A stretch of 64,000 nucleotides of DNA from Pukyongiella litopenaei. GTDB lineage: Bacteria > Pseudomonadota > Alphaproteobacteria > Rhodobacterales > Rhodobacteraceae. Of this stretch, positions 1 through 11,023 are shown piece after piece. The notes under the pieces are model-generated. The model did not search any database and was not told the DNA's origin. It saw only the letters and a list, made by a program, of their open reading frames with translations. Position 1 is the stretch's first letter, and each line of letters begins with the position of its first letter. The DNA lies in contig NZ_CP027665.1 in assembly GCF_003008555.2 (NCBI RefSeq), positions 2,294,001 through 2,358,000 on the forward strand, read 5' to 3'. The translations under genes were made by a program, and so were the position numbers.

Positions 1-945
1 AGTCATCTGCGTAATGCCGGCGTGCCGACCGATGGCAATTCCGGTGACAACCTCTATGCCGCCAGCCGTATCGGACTGGACCCAGCCACCGGTGAAATCA
101 AGTGGCATTTCCAGACCACGCCTCGCGAGGGGTGGGATTTCGATGGCGTAAACGAGGTGGTGGCCTTTACCGGAACTGACGGCAACAAGTACTATGCCAC
201 CGCCGACCGCAACGGGTTCTTCTATGTTCTGAACCGTGAGGACGGATCTTTCGTGGCCGCGCATCCCTTCGTGAAGGACATCAGTTGGGCCGAAGGCATC
301 GATGACACCGGTCGCCCGATTTACAACGAAGCCAACCGGCCCGGCGATCCAACTGAAGCCGCCGGCGGGAACAAGGGCGAAACCATCTTTGCCGTGCCGT
401 CCTTCCTCGGCGGTAAGAACTGGATGCCGATGGCCTTCAGCCAAAAGACCGGCCTATTCTATGTGCCCTCTAACGAATGGGGCATGGATATCTGGAACGA
501 ACCGATCACCTACAAGGCGGGTGCTGCCTATCTTGGTGCGGGTTTCACCATCAAGCCACTGTTCGAGGATTATATCGGGTCGCTCAAGGCAATCGACCCG
601 CTGACTGGCGAGATCAAATGGGAATTCCAGAACCCCGCGCCGCTCTGGGGCGGCGTGATGACCACTGCCGGCGGACTGGTGTTCACCGGCACCCCTGAAG
701 GTCGCTTCATCGCCTTTGATGACGAGACCGGAGAGGAGTTGTGGAGCTTCCAGACCGGTTCGGGCATCGTCGGCCAGCCGGTTACCTGGGAACAGGATGG
801 AGAACAGTATGTTTCGGTCATCTCAGGCTGGGGGGGCGCAGTGCCGCTTTGGGGCGGCGAGGTGGCTAAGCAGGTGAGCTTCCTGAACCAGGGAGGTACG
901 CTGTGGACCTTCAAGCTGCCGCGCCAGATGGCGGAAAACAACTGA
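1..945 (+). CDS. PQQ-dependent alcohol dehydrogenase, C-terminal part
   Basis: Periplasmic quinoprotein that oxidises alcohols to aldehydes with PQQ (exaA/methanol-dehydrogenase-like superfamily). The frame is open from base 1, so the gene enters from outside the window; the visible 314 residues cover the last blades of the eight-bladed propeller. Repeated W-motif blades are visible ([24 protein letters not shown]), with [17 protein letters not shown] typical of the family. There is no CXXCH motif at the C-terminus, so this is a non-heme enzyme that would need a separate cytochrome c. It lies just upstream of a two-component regulator and on the same island as pqqABCDE, which supports a role like ExaA. 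Substrate cannot be read from this part. Confidence 0.93.
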   Translation, partial: SHLRNAGVPTDGNSGDNLYAASRIGLDPATGEIKWHFQTTPREGWDFDGVNEVVAFTGTDGNKYYATADRNGFFYVLNREDGSFVAAHPFVKDISWAEGIDDTGRPIYNEANRPGDPTEAAGGNKGETIFAVPSFLGGKNWMPMAFSQKTGLFYVPSNEWGMDIWNEPITYKAGAAYLGAGFTIKPLFEDYIGSLKAIDPLTGEIKWEFQNPAPLWGGVMTTAGGLVFTGTPEGRFIAFDDETGEELWSFQTGSGIVGQPVTWEQDGEQYVSVISGWGGAVPLWGGEVAKQVSFLNQGGTLWTFKLPRQMAENN

Positions 946-1067
946 ACTGCGGCAGGCGGCGACCGGGCACGCGCTTTCGTGCGCGTGCCTGTGCGTTTCT
1001 GCGGCAATAGCGGATGGGGTAATACACGTTTACGCCTTTGGTCGAAGGGAGCCGCCCACCGATCTGT

Positions 1068-1077
1068 GCTAGGCTGG
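1068..1077 (+). promoter_or_regulatory. 10-mer shared with pqqA upstream region
   Basis: GCTAGGCTGG lies 30 bp before the response-regulator start and recurs in the same relative orientation upstream of pqqA (10556-10565, minus strand). It may be a common promoter or activator site for the alcohol-oxidation regulon, but a 10-mer match can arise by chance. Confidence 0.2.
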
Positions 1078-1107
1078 AGGAAAATCGACAACGTGGAGAT
1101 GACGAAG

Positions 1108-1788
1108 ATGTCAGCGACCGACGATGCAGCGAACGCCCCGCTTCGAGAGGTTCTGGTCATCGACGACCATCCGCTGTTCTGCGAGGCGCTGTCGATGATT
1201 CTGCGCAACGGGCTGGCAGTGCAGAATGTCACCATGACCAACAACCTTCACAATGCGCTTGACGTGCTGAAAACGGGGGTCGTGCCTGATGTGGTGCTGC
1301 TCGACCTGAACCTTCCGGATGTGGACGGGCTGGACGGGTTGGTGCGTCTGAAGATGGCGGTGCCTGAAACCCCGGTGATCGTGGTGTCGTCGTTGTCAGA
1401 AAATCAGATGATCCTGTCCGTGTTGCGCGAAGGCGCAGCAGGGTTCATCCCCAAGGATTCGCCCAAGGAAACCATCACCGAAGCCTTCCGGGTGATCCAG
1501 GCCGGGGAAACCTTTACGCCCGTGGACTATATCGCGCCCGAAGTCGAAGACGGGATCGATGATGACGACGCGGCGGCCCGGCTGGCAACATTGACGCCGC
1601 AGCAGGCCTGCATCTTGCGCCTGATCTGCGAAGGCAAGCTGAACAAGCAGATTGCGTTTGAACTGACGATTGCCGAAACTACCGTCAAGGCGCATATGAC
1701 CGCAATCCTGCGCAAGCTGGGGGTGCACAGCCGCACGCAGGCGGCGCTGGTGGCGCAGAAGGCGAAGTTCGAAACGATCCTGAACTAG
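1108..1788 (+). CDS. LuxR/NarL-type response regulator
   Basis: Two-component response regulator of about 226 residues. The N-terminal receiver domain has the acidic pair IDDH and the phospho-acceptor Asp in LLDLNLPDVDG (about residue 66); the C-terminal LuxR HTH is seen as LTPQQACILRLICEGKLNKQIA through TTVKAHMTAILRKLG. The open frame extends upstream to 979, but ATG 1108 is chosen because GGAG (1095-1098) sits at good spacing; ATG 1099 is the alternative. Its place next to a PQQ alcohol dehydrogenase and a hybrid kinase matches ErbR/AgmR of Pseudomonas and FlhR of Paracoccus, which activate alcohol or formaldehyde oxidation genes. That role is inferred from context. Confidence 0.9.
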   Translation: MSATDDAANAPLREVLVIDDHPLFCEALSMILRNGLAVQNVTMTNNLHNALDVLKTGVVPDVVLLDLNLPDVDGLDGLVRLKMAVPETPVIVVSSLSENQMILSVLREGAAGFIPKDSPKETITEAFRVIQAGETFTPVDYIAPEVEDGIDDDDAAARLATLTPQQACILRLICEGKLNKQIAFELTIAETTVKAHMTAILRKLGVHSRTQAALVAQKAKFETILN

Positions 1789-1791
1789 GAT

Positions 1792-3012
1792 ATGGTCAAC
1801 CGGACGGGGATCACGGGAACGGAACGCGCGGTGTCCACGGGAAAAGCCCAGCAGCCTGGCTTGCCGGATTTTGGGCGTATCGTCCGGCGCGCGGTCACGT
1901 CGTCTCGCGACCCGGCAGAGGCGTTGCGCGAATTGCGCGATCAGCTTGGATGGGAGAAGTTCGCGCTGGTGACGATTTTTGTCGCGCCGTGCCATCTTTC
2001 GGGTCTGCTGGCCAGCGCGATCAACGCGACATTTCCCGATGTGCCGGTGATCGGCTGTACCACGGCCGGGGAAATCACACCCGACGGCATTGCCGACGAC
2101 ACAATTGTGGCGGTGGGCTTCCCTGCCTCGCATTTTTGCGCCTCGGTGCAATTGCTGACCGATACGGACAAGCAAGACGGTGCCGGTATTGCCAAGGCGG
2201 TGCTGGACCAGCTCAGCGAAGTTGCCCGTATCGCGCCCGACTGGCAGGGTGAATTCGCCTTCATGCTGAATGACGGGATGGCCCGGAACGAAGATCGGAT
2301 CGTGGCGACGATCTACCCGGCGCTTGGTATGGTGCCTCTGTTCGGCGGCTCGGCCGGGGACGGGCTGAGCTTTCACGAAACCGCATTGTTCGCCGGGGGA
2401 GCGTTTCACAAACGTGCCTCAGTCTTGGCGATCCTGCGCACGCGCTGCCGGATCAAGGTGTTCCGTTTCGACCATTTCGGCCCGACCGACACCCGCATGG
2501 TGGTGACCAGCGCCGATCCGGAACGCCGCTTGGTCCGCGAGATCAACGCCGAACCCGCAGCCGCTGAATATGCCCGCATGGTGGGCAAGGATCCGGGGCA
2601 ATTATCGCCCTTCGTCTTCGCGGCAAATCCGGTCATGGTCAAGGTCGGCGGACAGTATCACGTCCGCGCCATCCAGAAGATCGAGGACAACGGCGATCTG
2701 CGGTTTTTCAGCGCGATCGACGAAGGACTGGTGCTGACCGTTGCCGAACCCGAAGATATCGTGACCCATCTGCAACGGGCAATGGATGAACTTGTGGATA
2801 CACATGGAAATCCTGACACGATCGTCGCCTGCGAATGCATCCTGCGCAAGCTCGAGATCGACCAGACCCAGGCGCGGCGGCGGATCTCGTCGATCCTCGC
2901 GAAGAACCGGGTCGTCGGGTTCCACACCTATGGCGAACAGTTCAACATGCTGCATGTGAATCAGACCTTCACAGGCGTCGCTATCTACGCGCCGGAGGAT
3001 GCCGATGCCTGA
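1792..3012 (+). CDS. FIST-domain sensor protein, NosP-like
   Basis: Protein of 406 residues with the FIST_N plus FIST_C architecture. The N-terminal half carries GCTTAGEITPDGI and LFGGSAGDG, both typical FIST signatures; the C-terminal half ends with VVGFHTYGEQF. No membrane segment or signal peptide is visible, so it is cytoplasmic. In Pseudomonas, the FIST protein NosP (PA1975) is a heme nitric-oxide sensor that regulates the neighbouring hybrid kinase NahK/ErcS' (PA1976). Here the gene likewise runs directly into a hybrid kinase with a short overlap. Heme binding is not shown by the sequence. The start at 1792 has a weak ribosome site, so GTG 1831 is possible. Confidence 0.85.
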   Translation: MVNRTGITGTERAVSTGKAQQPGLPDFGRIVRRAVTSSRDPAEALRELRDQLGWEKFALVTIFVAPCHLSGLLASAINATFPDVPVIGCTTAGEITPDGIADDTIVAVGFPASHFCASVQLLTDTDKQDGAGIAKAVLDQLSEVARIAPDWQGEFAFMLNDGMARNEDRIVATIYPALGMVPLFGGSAGDGLSFHETALFAGGAFHKRASVLAILRTRCRIKVFRFDHFGPTDTRMVVTSADPERRLVREINAEPAAAEYARMVGKDPGQLSPFVFAANPVMVKVGGQYHVRAIQKIEDNGDLRFFSAIDEGLVLTVAEPEDIVTHLQRAMDELVDTHGNPDTIVACECILRKLEIDQTQARRRISSILAKNRVVGFHTYGEQFNMLHVNQTFTGVAIYAPEDADA

Positions 3013-5224
3013 AAGCCCGCCGCCGGTTCCAATCCTGCACCCCAACGAGCCCCAGCAACGCCAGCTCGACAAGCTGCAGCGCATCGTTGAGGTGCTGATG
3101 CGAAGGGTCGAGGCCAGCGGCGAGGACAGTTTCAACAGCTACGCCCATTTCCAGACCGCCGTGGCGCTCGAAGCGCAGGTCAAGGCGCGCACCCGCGACC
3201 TGGAAGAGGCGGTGACGCTGTTGAACCAGTCCCGCGCACGGCTGGCCGAGGCCAAGGCCGAGGCGGAAACCGCGCGCGCAGATCTTTCCAACGCACTGGA
3301 GGCGGTCAGGGAAGGTTTCGCGCTTTTCGCGCCGGATGACAGGCTGATCATGTCCAACCGGCGCTTTGCCCGGATGCTGCCAGATGTGGTGGGTCATATC
3401 ACGCCGGGCCTGCTGCTCGAGGACTACATCCGGCTGGTTTCGCAAAGTTCGGAATTGGTGCTTTCCGGCGGCGCCATCCCCGAGGACTGGCGCCGCGACC
3501 GACTGCATCGCCTGCGGCAGTTTCACAGCGATTTCGTGGTCGAATTGAAGGGCGACCGCTGGATTCAGGTCAGCCAGCAACGCACACCGGACGGCGGTAC
3601 CGCGATCCTGCAGACCGAAGTGACCGACATGGTGCAGTTGGAGCGGCAACAGCGCGACAAGCTGCTGGACGATCAGGCCCGGCTGATCCGGGCGACACTG
3701 GATCACATAAATCAGGGGATCTGCATCTTCGACGCTGATGACCGGCTGGCCGCCTGGAACGACCAGTTTTTCGCACTGATGTCACCGCCGATGGAACTGA
3801 TGCGCACCGGCACCGGGTTTCACCGGTTCGTCGACCATTTCACCACCGCGCATATTTTCCGGTCACTGGACGAGCCGCAGACGGTGGTCGATTGGGTGGC
3901 CGACCGGCGCAACCGCGAACCGCTGTGTGTCGAGATTCAGCGCAATGACGGTTCCATCCTCGACGTGTTCACCGACCGGACACCCGATGGTGGTGTCGTC
4001 ATCTGCCTGACCGACGTGACAAAGGAGCGCGCGATCACCGCGGCACTGCACGAGGTCAACGAAACGCTCGAACAGCGGGTCAAGGCACGCACAGCCGAAA
4101 TGCAGCAGGCCCGGGATGCGGCCGAGCGGGCGAATACGTCCAAGTCGCGTTTCCTGGCCGCCGCCAGCCATGACCTGCTGCAACCGCTGAACGCCGCGAA
4201 ACTGTTCCTCTCGACGCTCGAAGAAACCGAGATGAACGAGATGCAGACAGATGTTACTGCGCGGGTAAAGAGCGCCTTCGACAGCGTCGAAACCATATTG
4301 GGCGCGCTTCTGGAGATCTCCAAGCTCGACGCCGGCACGTCGGCCACCGTTTCGGTCTTTCCGCTGAACCGCCTGCTGGCCCCCCTGCGCGAAGAATTCC
4401 AAGCCTTCGCCGCCCGGAAGGGCCTGCGGTTTCACGTGGTCGATTGCGGGCTCGACGTGGAAAGCGACGCCTCGTATCTCAGGCGGATCATCCAGAACCT
4501 GGCCTCGAACGCCATTGCCTATACCGAGTCGGGCAAGGTGCTGGTGGGTGCGCGGCGCAGGGGATCGGAACTGCTGATTGAGGTGCATGACACCGGCCCC
4601 GGCATCCCGACGGATCAGCAGGAACGCGTGTTCCACGAATTCCAGCGTATCGAACGCCAGGACGCTGCGCCGGGCATGGGGCTGGGCCTGACCATCGTGC
4701 GCCGCGCCTGTGACCTGCTGGGCCACAGGTTGACGATGGAAAGCCGGGAAGGCGTGGGCACGCGGTTTGCCGTGCATGTTCCTTTCCGCACACCGGGCCC
4801 CGTCTCCCGCGCTCCGCAGGGGATTCGGGTGACGACCGTCGCCACGTCGCTGGACGGCATGATCCCCCTGGTCATCGAAAACGAGGCAGAGGTGCGACTG
4901 GGTATGATGACGCTGCTCGATTCCTGGGGTGCCAGCCCGATCGAGGCGACCAACCTGGCCGAGGCGGACGAGCTGGTTCAGGAACTCGGCATCTTGCCCG
5001 ACGTGATCCTGGCCGATTACCATCTGGACGAAGGCGAAAGCGGACTGCAGGCGATCCGCAGCCTGCGACGGGTAAATGGACCGATCCCCGCGGTTCTGAT
5101 CACCGCCAACAGGTCCGAACGGCTGATCGCCCGAGCCGAGCAGGAAGACGTGCTGCTGCTCTACAAGCCGCTACAGCCGGTGCGCCTGCGCACCTATCTG
5201 AACACGCTGCAACGACCGGCCTAG
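3005..5224 (+). CDS. Hybrid sensor histidine kinase, NahK/ErcS'-like
   Basis: About 739 residues. Order of parts: coiled coil (about 50-90), PAS-like region (about 90-210), second PAS (about 225-340, containing ICIFDADDRLAAWND), another coiled coil, HisKA with phospho-His in AASHDLLQPLNAAK (about residue 389), HATPase with N-box NLASNAIAY and G-boxes DTGPGIP and GMGLGLTIV, then a receiver domain with Asp in DVILADYHLDE (about 671) and Lys in LLLYKPLQP. No membrane segments, so it is a soluble kinase. ATG 3005 is preferred over 2999 because GGAGG ends at 2998. It overlaps the FIST gene, which fits a NosP/NahK-type pair signalling to the LuxR regulator or an HPt protein. Confidence 0.92.
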   Translation: MPESPPPVPILHPNEPQQRQLDKLQRIVEVLMRRVEASGEDSFNSYAHFQTAVALEAQVKARTRDLEEAVTLLNQSRARLAEAKAEAETARADLSNALEAVREGFALFAPDDRLIMSNRRFARMLPDVVGHITPGLLLEDYIRLVSQSSELVLSGGAIPEDWRRDRLHRLRQFHSDFVVELKGDRWIQVSQQRTPDGGTAILQTEVTDMVQLERQQRDKLLDDQARLIRATLDHINQGICIFDADDRLAAWNDQFFALMSPPMELMRTGTGFHRFVDHFTTAHIFRSLDEPQTVVDWVADRRNREPLCVEIQRNDGSILDVFTDRTPDGGVVICLTDVTKERAITAALHEVNETLEQRVKARTAEMQQARDAAERANTSKSRFLAAASHDLLQPLNAAKLFLSTLEETEMNEMQTDVTARVKSAFDSVETILGALLEISKLDAGTSATVSVFPLNRLLAPLREEFQAFAARKGLRFHVVDCGLDVESDASYLRRIIQNLASNAIAYTESGKVLVGARRRGSELLIEVHDTGPGIPTDQQERVFHEFQRIERQDAAPGMGLGLTIVRRACDLLGHRLTMESREGVGTRFAVHVPFRTPGPVSRAPQGIRVTTVATSLDGMIPLVIENEAEVRLGMMTLLDSWGASPIEATNLAEADELVQELGILPDVILADYHLDEGESGLQAIRSLRRVNGPIPAVLITANRSERLIARAEQEDVLLLYKPLQPVRLRTYLNTLQRPA

Positions 5225-5241
5225 CACCTCCCGGACATGTA

Positions 5242-5592
5242 CTAAGACATGCACACGTCCGAGCGGGTCAGGAACCGCATCCCGCTGCCGTTTTCCAGCG
5301 AGAACATGCCACCGATGCCAGAGACGGCGTCGATGATCAGATCGGTATGCCGCCAGCGTTCATACTGGTCCGCGTTCATGTAGAAGGGCAACCCGCCGAT
5401 GCTGCCCACCAGCACGTCATTGTCACCGACGATATAGTCGTCCGCCGCGAAGCACATCGGCGCGCTGCCGTCGCAGCATCCGCCGGACTGGTGGAACAGC
5501 AATTCGGCGCCATGCAGGGTCTTGAGTTGCGCGACAAGTTCCAGCGCTGCATTGGTGGCGGTGACGGTCATGATATGGGCTTCGGTCATCAT
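5242..5592 (-). CDS. DUF779 family protein
   Basis: Small cytoplasmic protein (116 residues, or 109 if the internal ATG at 5571 is used) of the DUF779 family. The conserved cysteine cluster is visible as QSGGCCDGSAPMC, followed by the GGLPFYM segment. DUF779 genes are regularly found beside AldB/ExaC-type aldehyde dehydrogenases, and here the gene follows one on the same strand with a 77-bp gap. The biochemical role of the family is not established; the Cys-rich motif suggests metal or thiol chemistry. The 3' end nearly touches the convergent kinase gene (17 bp), leaving no room for a separate terminator. Confidence 0.85.
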   Translation of the reverse strand: MMTEAHIMTVTATNAALELVAQLKTLHGAELLFHQSGGCCDGSAPMCFAADDYIVGDNDVLVGSIGGLPFYMNADQYERWRHTDLIIDAVSGIGGMFSLENGSGMRFLTRSDVCMS

Positions 5593-5669
5593 CGCACCTG
5601 GGGTTCGAAAAAAGCGGCCGGCGCCGGAAAGGTCACGGAACCTCCCGGAGCCGGCCAGTCGGGGAGAGT

Positions 5670-7217
<1,548 letters not shown>

Positions 7218-7380
7218 AGCTTCCCTCTCGGAGATTTTGCTAAAGCGCCAGCCGGGTCGGACCAGCACCGCGATTCCGTGGTCGGATAGTCGGGGTTTTG
7301 TCCGTGTCGCGAAATTGCACTTTAGTCGCAGCGTTCTGATGTCATCGCAGAACACGGCCAACATATTGTATTATAATGGT

Positions 7381-8499
7381 TTATGTGACGCTTTCCGACG
7401 CTTGGTGCGGCGCGCGATCCAAAACCCGATAGCGGAATTCGCCGGTCATATCGGTACGGTCCTGCACATGTAGGAGTCGTTCGACTTGTCCGTGTTGAGG
7501 CGACTTGCGGCATACCGGATCGGTCACGCCCGCATCGCCTGCCAGTTGCATCGCCTGGCATCGGCAGCCGCCGAAATCCACGTCGCGTCGGTCGCAGCTC
7601 TGGCAGGGTTCGGGCAGCCAATCAGTGCCGCGATAGGCGTTGAAGGCGGGGTCGTCATACCAGATGTCGCGCAGCGCCGCGTCGCGCAGATTGGCGAAAC
7701 GCAGATGCGGGATGGTCTGCGCCGCATGGCAGGGCAGGACCGTGCCGTCCGGCGTGACGTTCAGCCCGGCGCTGCCCCAGCCGCCCATGCAAGGTTTGGG
7801 GTAATCGGCGTAGTAGTCCGGTGGCACGAAATCGAAGGCCAGCACGCCGCGATATTCCTTGCGCGCCTGCGCCACGGTTCGTTTCGCCCGTTCGGTTTGG
7901 GCGCGGGTTGGCAGCAGCATGGCGACATTTTCCAGCGCCCAGCCGTGGAACTGCACGCAGGCGACCTCCAACCGCCGCGCGCCCAGCTCCACAGCCATGT
8001 CGATGGTCCGGTCGAGATCGTCGAGATTGTGCCGGTGCATCACCGCGTTCAGCGTCAGCGGGATGCCGCGCGCCTTGATCTCTGCCGCTACCTTCATCTT
8101 GCGGTCGAAGCCGCCCCTGTAGCCACCGACCCGATCGGCCAGTTCCGCATTGGTTCCCTGCAGCGACAGCTGAATATGATCGATCCCTGCCTCCTCCAGC
8201 GCATCCAGCCGCTTTGGTGTCAACCCGATACCCGACGTGATCAGGTTGGTGTAGAGCCCGGCTCCGGTCGCCGCCGCCGCCAGATCGACCAGATCGCTGC
8301 GCGACGCGGGTTCGCCGCCTGACAGGTGCAGTTGCAGCACGCCCAGGTCTGCGGCCTGCCTGAACGCATCGGCCCAGGTCATGGTATCAAGCTCTGTCTC
8401 CTTGCGCAGCAATTCGACCGGGTTCGAACAATAGGGGCAGGACAGCGGGCAGCGATGGGTCAATTCGGCCAGCATCGCGATGGGCGGGGATGGGGTCAT
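7381..8499 (-). CDS. pqqE: PqqE, radical SAM PQQ peptide cyclase
   Basis: Radical SAM enzyme (372 residues) that joins the Glu and Tyr side chains of PqqA, the first step of PQQ synthesis, acting with PqqD. The [4Fe-4S] SAM-binding motif CX3CX2C is seen in [13 protein letters not shown] near the N-terminus, followed by [11 protein letters not shown]. The C-terminal SPASM region has several further cysteines ([27 protein letters not shown]). The open frame runs much further upstream, but the start at 8499 overlaps the pqqD stop by 4 bp (ATGA) and gives the family N-terminus. Last gene of the pqqABCDE operon. Confidence 0.96.
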   Translation of the reverse strand: MTPSPPIAMLAELTHRCPLSCPYCSNPVELLRKETELDTMTWADAFRQAADLGVLQLHLSGGEPASRSDLVDLAAAATGAGLYTNLITSGIGLTPKRLDALEEAGIDHIQLSLQGTNAELADRVGGYRGGFDRKMKVAAEIKARGIPLTLNAVMHRHNLDDLDRTIDMAVELGARRLEVACVQFHGWALENVAMLLPTRAQTERAKRTVAQARKEYRGVLAFDFVPPDYYADYPKPCMGGWGSAGLNVTPDGTVLPCHAAQTIPHLRFANLRDAALRDIWYDDPAFNAYRGTDWLPEPCQSCDRRDVDFGGCRCQAMQLAGDAGVTDPVCRKSPQHGQVERLLHVQDRTDMTGEFRYRVLDRAPHQASESVT

Positions 8500-8783
8500 T
8501 CGTGCACCTCCAGATACATCCGCCCGCGCAGCCCGGTCAGGAAACGCTGCACGTCTTCGGTAATCAGCCCGACCGGAGCGCGATAGACCTGTGCCAGATG
8601 CTCGACGATTTCCCGGAAACTGGCTCTGCCGTCGACGCGTTCCAGAATGGCAACGCCGATCTCGTCCAGCCGCACCGCCTTTTCCGGCACCAGCAATACC
8701 ATGCCGCCGCGCACCTTGTCGCGATGCAGCCGCACGCCGCGCGGCAAATATGGGCGGTCGGACGCGGCAAGTTCCAGTTTCAT
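8496..8783 (-). CDS. pqqD: PqqD, PqqA-binding chaperone
   Basis: Small protein of 95 residues that binds the PqqA peptide and presents it to PqqE. Family features visible: the N-terminal [14 protein letters not shown] segment, [12 protein letters not shown] and the C-terminal winged-helix-like region with DVQRFLTGL. Length fits the family (about 90-100). It overlaps pqqC and pqqE by 4 bp at each end, indicating translational coupling in the operon. Unlike some methylotrophs, PqqD is not fused to PqqC here. Confidence 0.94.
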   Translation of the reverse strand: MKLELAASDRPYLPRGVRLHRDKVRGGMVLLVPEKAVRLDEIGVAILERVDGRASFREIVEHLAQVYRAPVGLITEDVQRFLTGLRGRMYLEVHE

Positions 8784-9508
8784 GCCATGCCTTCCCCTGG
8801 TTGCCAGGCGCCCGGCGGGATACTGCCCGGCGTGACGTAGGCCGAATAGAGCGCATCGAGCTGCGCCCAGAGAACATCGGTCTTGAAACGCAGCGCCGCG
8901 GCTGCCTGGTCCTCCTTCTCGGGCGTATCCGCATGGTCGAGCACCCAGGCCAGCCCATAGGCCACGTCCTTCGGCGCCTCGTTCAGCCGGTGCTGGAAAT
9001 AGGACATCGAGTCCGGGTTGGCGAAATCGTAATGTTTGAAAAGGCCCGCGATGCGCTGCTCGTGAATCTTGGGGGCGAAAAGTTCCGTGAGTGATGATGC
9101 AACCGCCTGCAACAAAGGCGCATCGCGGACGTATCGTATATAGGCATCGACGGCGAAACGCGTCGCGGGAAGAACGCCGCCCCCGCTTGCCACATACTCA
9201 GGGTCAAGCCCGACCGCTTCAGCCAGTTTCAGCCAGCGTCGGATGCCGCCGCCCTCGTCAACGCCGCCGTCGTGGTCCTCGATCCGCGACCGCCAGGCGC
9301 GGCGCATGTCCGGGTCGTCGCAGCGCGACAGAAACGCCGCGTCCTTCATCGGAATCGCTGCCTGATAGGCCCAGCGGTTGATCACCCAGGCACGCACCTG
9401 GTCCGGGTTGCAGTCGCCCCCGTGGAGCATGTGATGGAACGGGTGCCGGTCGTGATAGCGTTCCGCCCCGATCGCCCGCAGCCGGGTTTCCAGTGTCAGC
9501 CTGCTCAT
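8780..9508 (-). CDS. pqqC: PqqC, pyrroloquinoline-quinone synthase
   Basis: Cofactor-free oxidase of 242 residues that carries out the final ring closure and eight-electron oxidation to PQQ. The heme-oxygenase-like helical fold signatures are present: [14 protein letters not shown] near the N-terminus, [25 protein letters not shown] and the C-terminal [13 protein letters not shown]. His-rich active-site segments typical of PqqC are intact. It overlaps pqqB and pqqD by 4 bp each. Soluble cytoplasmic enzyme. Confidence 0.96.
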   Translation of the reverse strand: MSRLTLETRLRAIGAERYHDRHPFHHMLHGGDCNPDQVRAWVINRWAYQAAIPMKDAAFLSRCDDPDMRRAWRSRIEDHDGGVDEGGGIRRWLKLAEAVGLDPEYVASGGGVLPATRFAVDAYIRYVRDAPLLQAVASSLTELFAPKIHEQRIAGLFKHYDFANPDSMSYFQHRLNEAPKDVAYGLAWVLDHADTPEKEDQAAAALRFKTDVLWAQLDALYSAYVTPGSIPPGAWQPGEGMA

Positions 9509-10392
9509 GCGGTGATCTCCATCCCGTCCTGCGCCACCTGCCAGCCAGCCGCCAGCACCTCGGCGCGTTCCGGGCTGCCGGGTTGCAGGATCGGGTTGGT
9601 GTTGTTGATGTGTATGAACACCTTGCGCGCCGCGACCCCGGCCAACCGGGCCACCGACCCGTCTTCGCCGCTGATCGGAACATGGCCCATGCGGCGCCCG
9701 GTCTTCGCGCCGGTCCCGGAACGGATCATTTCATCGTCATCCCAGACCGTGCCGTCGAAGAACAGCAGATCGACATCGGCCAGTTCCCGCAACAGCGCAT
9801 CGGTGACATCCGCGCAGCCGGGGATGTAACAGGCAGTCCGACCGCCGCCGGTCAGGCGGACGCCCACGGTCTGTCCGCCGATCAGGTCGGTCTGCACGGT
9901 TTCGCCCTCCATGAACAGCGGTACCTTGCCGGGCACCGGGAACAACCGCGCTGTCAGCCCATCCTGCAACGCGAAATCCGCGTCCGGAACGATAGCCCGC
10001 CGCACCACCTTGTCGCGTGACAGCGCCCTAAAAACTGGGTTCTGCACCAGTATGTCGTGGATTTCCGTCGTGGCCAGAAGCTCGAACGGAGTCTGTTCAC
10101 GCAAGCTGAGCAGCCCTGCGATATGGTCGATATCACCATTGGTCAACAGCACCGACCGGATGGGCGTGTGGCGCAGGGCGCATGGGTGCATCTGCGGATT
10201 GGCCGCCAACTGCGCCCGGATATCGGGCGAGGCGTTCAGGATGCTCCAGTTGCCGTCCGACATGGACACGGCAAGCGATGATTGCGACGAGGGCGGGATC
10301 GCGCCCCGCCGCGCATCAACGCAATTCGTGCAACCGCAATTCCATTGCGGAAGGCCGCCCCCGGCTGCTGCGCCCAGGACGAGGAACCGCAT
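9505..10392 (-). CDS. pqqB: PqqB, metallo-beta-lactamase-fold oxygenase of PQQ synthesis
   Basis: Protein of 295 residues with the PqqB hallmarks: N-terminal LGAAAGGGLPQWNCGC, the metal-site stretch TNGDIDHIAGLL, and a C-terminal metallo-beta-lactamase-like region (VFIHINNTNPIL). In the pathway it hydroxylates the Glu-Tyr intermediate. It begins 23 bp after the pqqA stop and ends with a 4-bp overlap with pqqC. The early Cys-x-Cys (NCGCTNC) is the usual family zinc site. Confidence 0.95.
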   Translation of the reverse strand: MRFLVLGAAAGGGLPQWNCGCTNCVDARRGAIPPSSQSSLAVSMSDGNWSILNASPDIRAQLAANPQMHPCALRHTPIRSVLLTNGDIDHIAGLLSLREQTPFELLATTEIHDILVQNPVFRALSRDKVVRRAIVPDADFALQDGLTARLFPVPGKVPLFMEGETVQTDLIGGQTVGVRLTGGGRTACYIPGCADVTDALLRELADVDLLFFDGTVWDDDEMIRSGTGAKTGRRMGHVPISGEDGSVARLAGVAARKVFIHINNTNPILQPGSPERAEVLAAGWQVAQDGMEITA

Positions 10393-10415
10393 TGCGGTAC
10401 TTTCCTAGCCGGGGA

Positions 10416-10523
10416 TCAGAACAGATCGTGCTCGTATTCGCGTCCTTCGTCCTCGGATGGCGAATACATGTTGATTTCCATGCCGCAGTTGATTTCGCGA
10501 AGCTCGGGTGCATGCCAGGCCAT
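10416..10523 (-). CDS. pqqA: PqqA, PQQ precursor peptide
   Basis: Translating the minus strand from ATG 10523 gives a 35-residue peptide, starting MAWHAPELREINCG and continuing MEINMY, then an acidic tail ending in HDLF. The conserved Glu16 and Tyr20 (E-I-N-M-Y), which are cross-linked by PqqE to become the PQQ skeleton, are both present with the required spacing. TGGAGGA sits about six bases upstream. The gene is too short for ordinary gene finding and is also covered by an overlapping longer frame that is not real. It heads the pqqABCDE operon. Confidence 0.95.
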   Translation of the reverse strand: MAWHAPELREINCGMEINMYSPSEDEGREYEHDLF

Positions 10524-11023
10524 TTCATCCTCCACTGTTCGATGGTCCCTGACGACCAGCCTAGCCTATCTGCCGATCAGAAGGAAATGGTGCTTTGGTC
10601 GTAAGTGGGGTCACTGTATCCAATCCAGGCGGTTTTCGTCGTTGAACTCAGTCAGTACACAGCTATCGCACGACCAGTGTCACAGGTTGATGTTCAGATT
10701 GGTGCCGGTCATGCGCTGGCATAGCTTCTCAGCCATCTCGGTCGTGCTTCCGCCGCGTTCACCGCGATCGACCCCTGCCTTCCTGATCCACTCGTTCAGC
10801 GTCTGCGGCGCGCAACCGATCTTCGAGGAAATGCTTGTTCGTCGTCTTGCGCATGATGCTCAATCCTACTCAGGATTTGGAGCCTCCGGCAAACCCGGCG
10901 CGGTTCACACCCTCCGTAGAAATATCCGTGCGAGATTGAACTTTTGACAGTCCTTCCAAAAAGATTTCAGGTACGATCAGACGGATTGAACTGTCGGAGA
11001 CAGCATAAGTTTGGGAGGACAAC
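10524..11023. other. Intergenic region between pqqA and araC-type gene
   Basis: This 500-bp stretch separates two divergent genes. It contains the pqqA leader (10524-10600), the IS3 remnant, and the leader of the AraC gene with a TTGACA hexamer at 10944-10949. No other coding potential is supported; open frames here are shadows of the IS fragment. Confidence 0.6.
10690..10907 (-). mobile_element. IS3-family remnant (orfA fragment and one end)
   Basis: Reading the minus strand, an IS3-type terminus (TGAACCGCGCCGGGTTTG, outer end at 10907) is followed by a degraded orfA: MRKTTNKHFLED, then after a frameshift GCAPQTLNEWIRKAGVDRGE and STTEMAEK, which is typical IS3 orfA HTH/leucine-zipper text. 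The rest of the element, including all of orfB, is missing. The terminus resembles but is not identical to the ends of the IS at 33879-34624. Confidence 0.7.

Noticed and set aside
7218-7364. N-terminal extension of the AldB-type dehydrogenase
   Set aside because: No homology in the extension, and the ATG at 7217 has a ribosome site and the family N-terminus.
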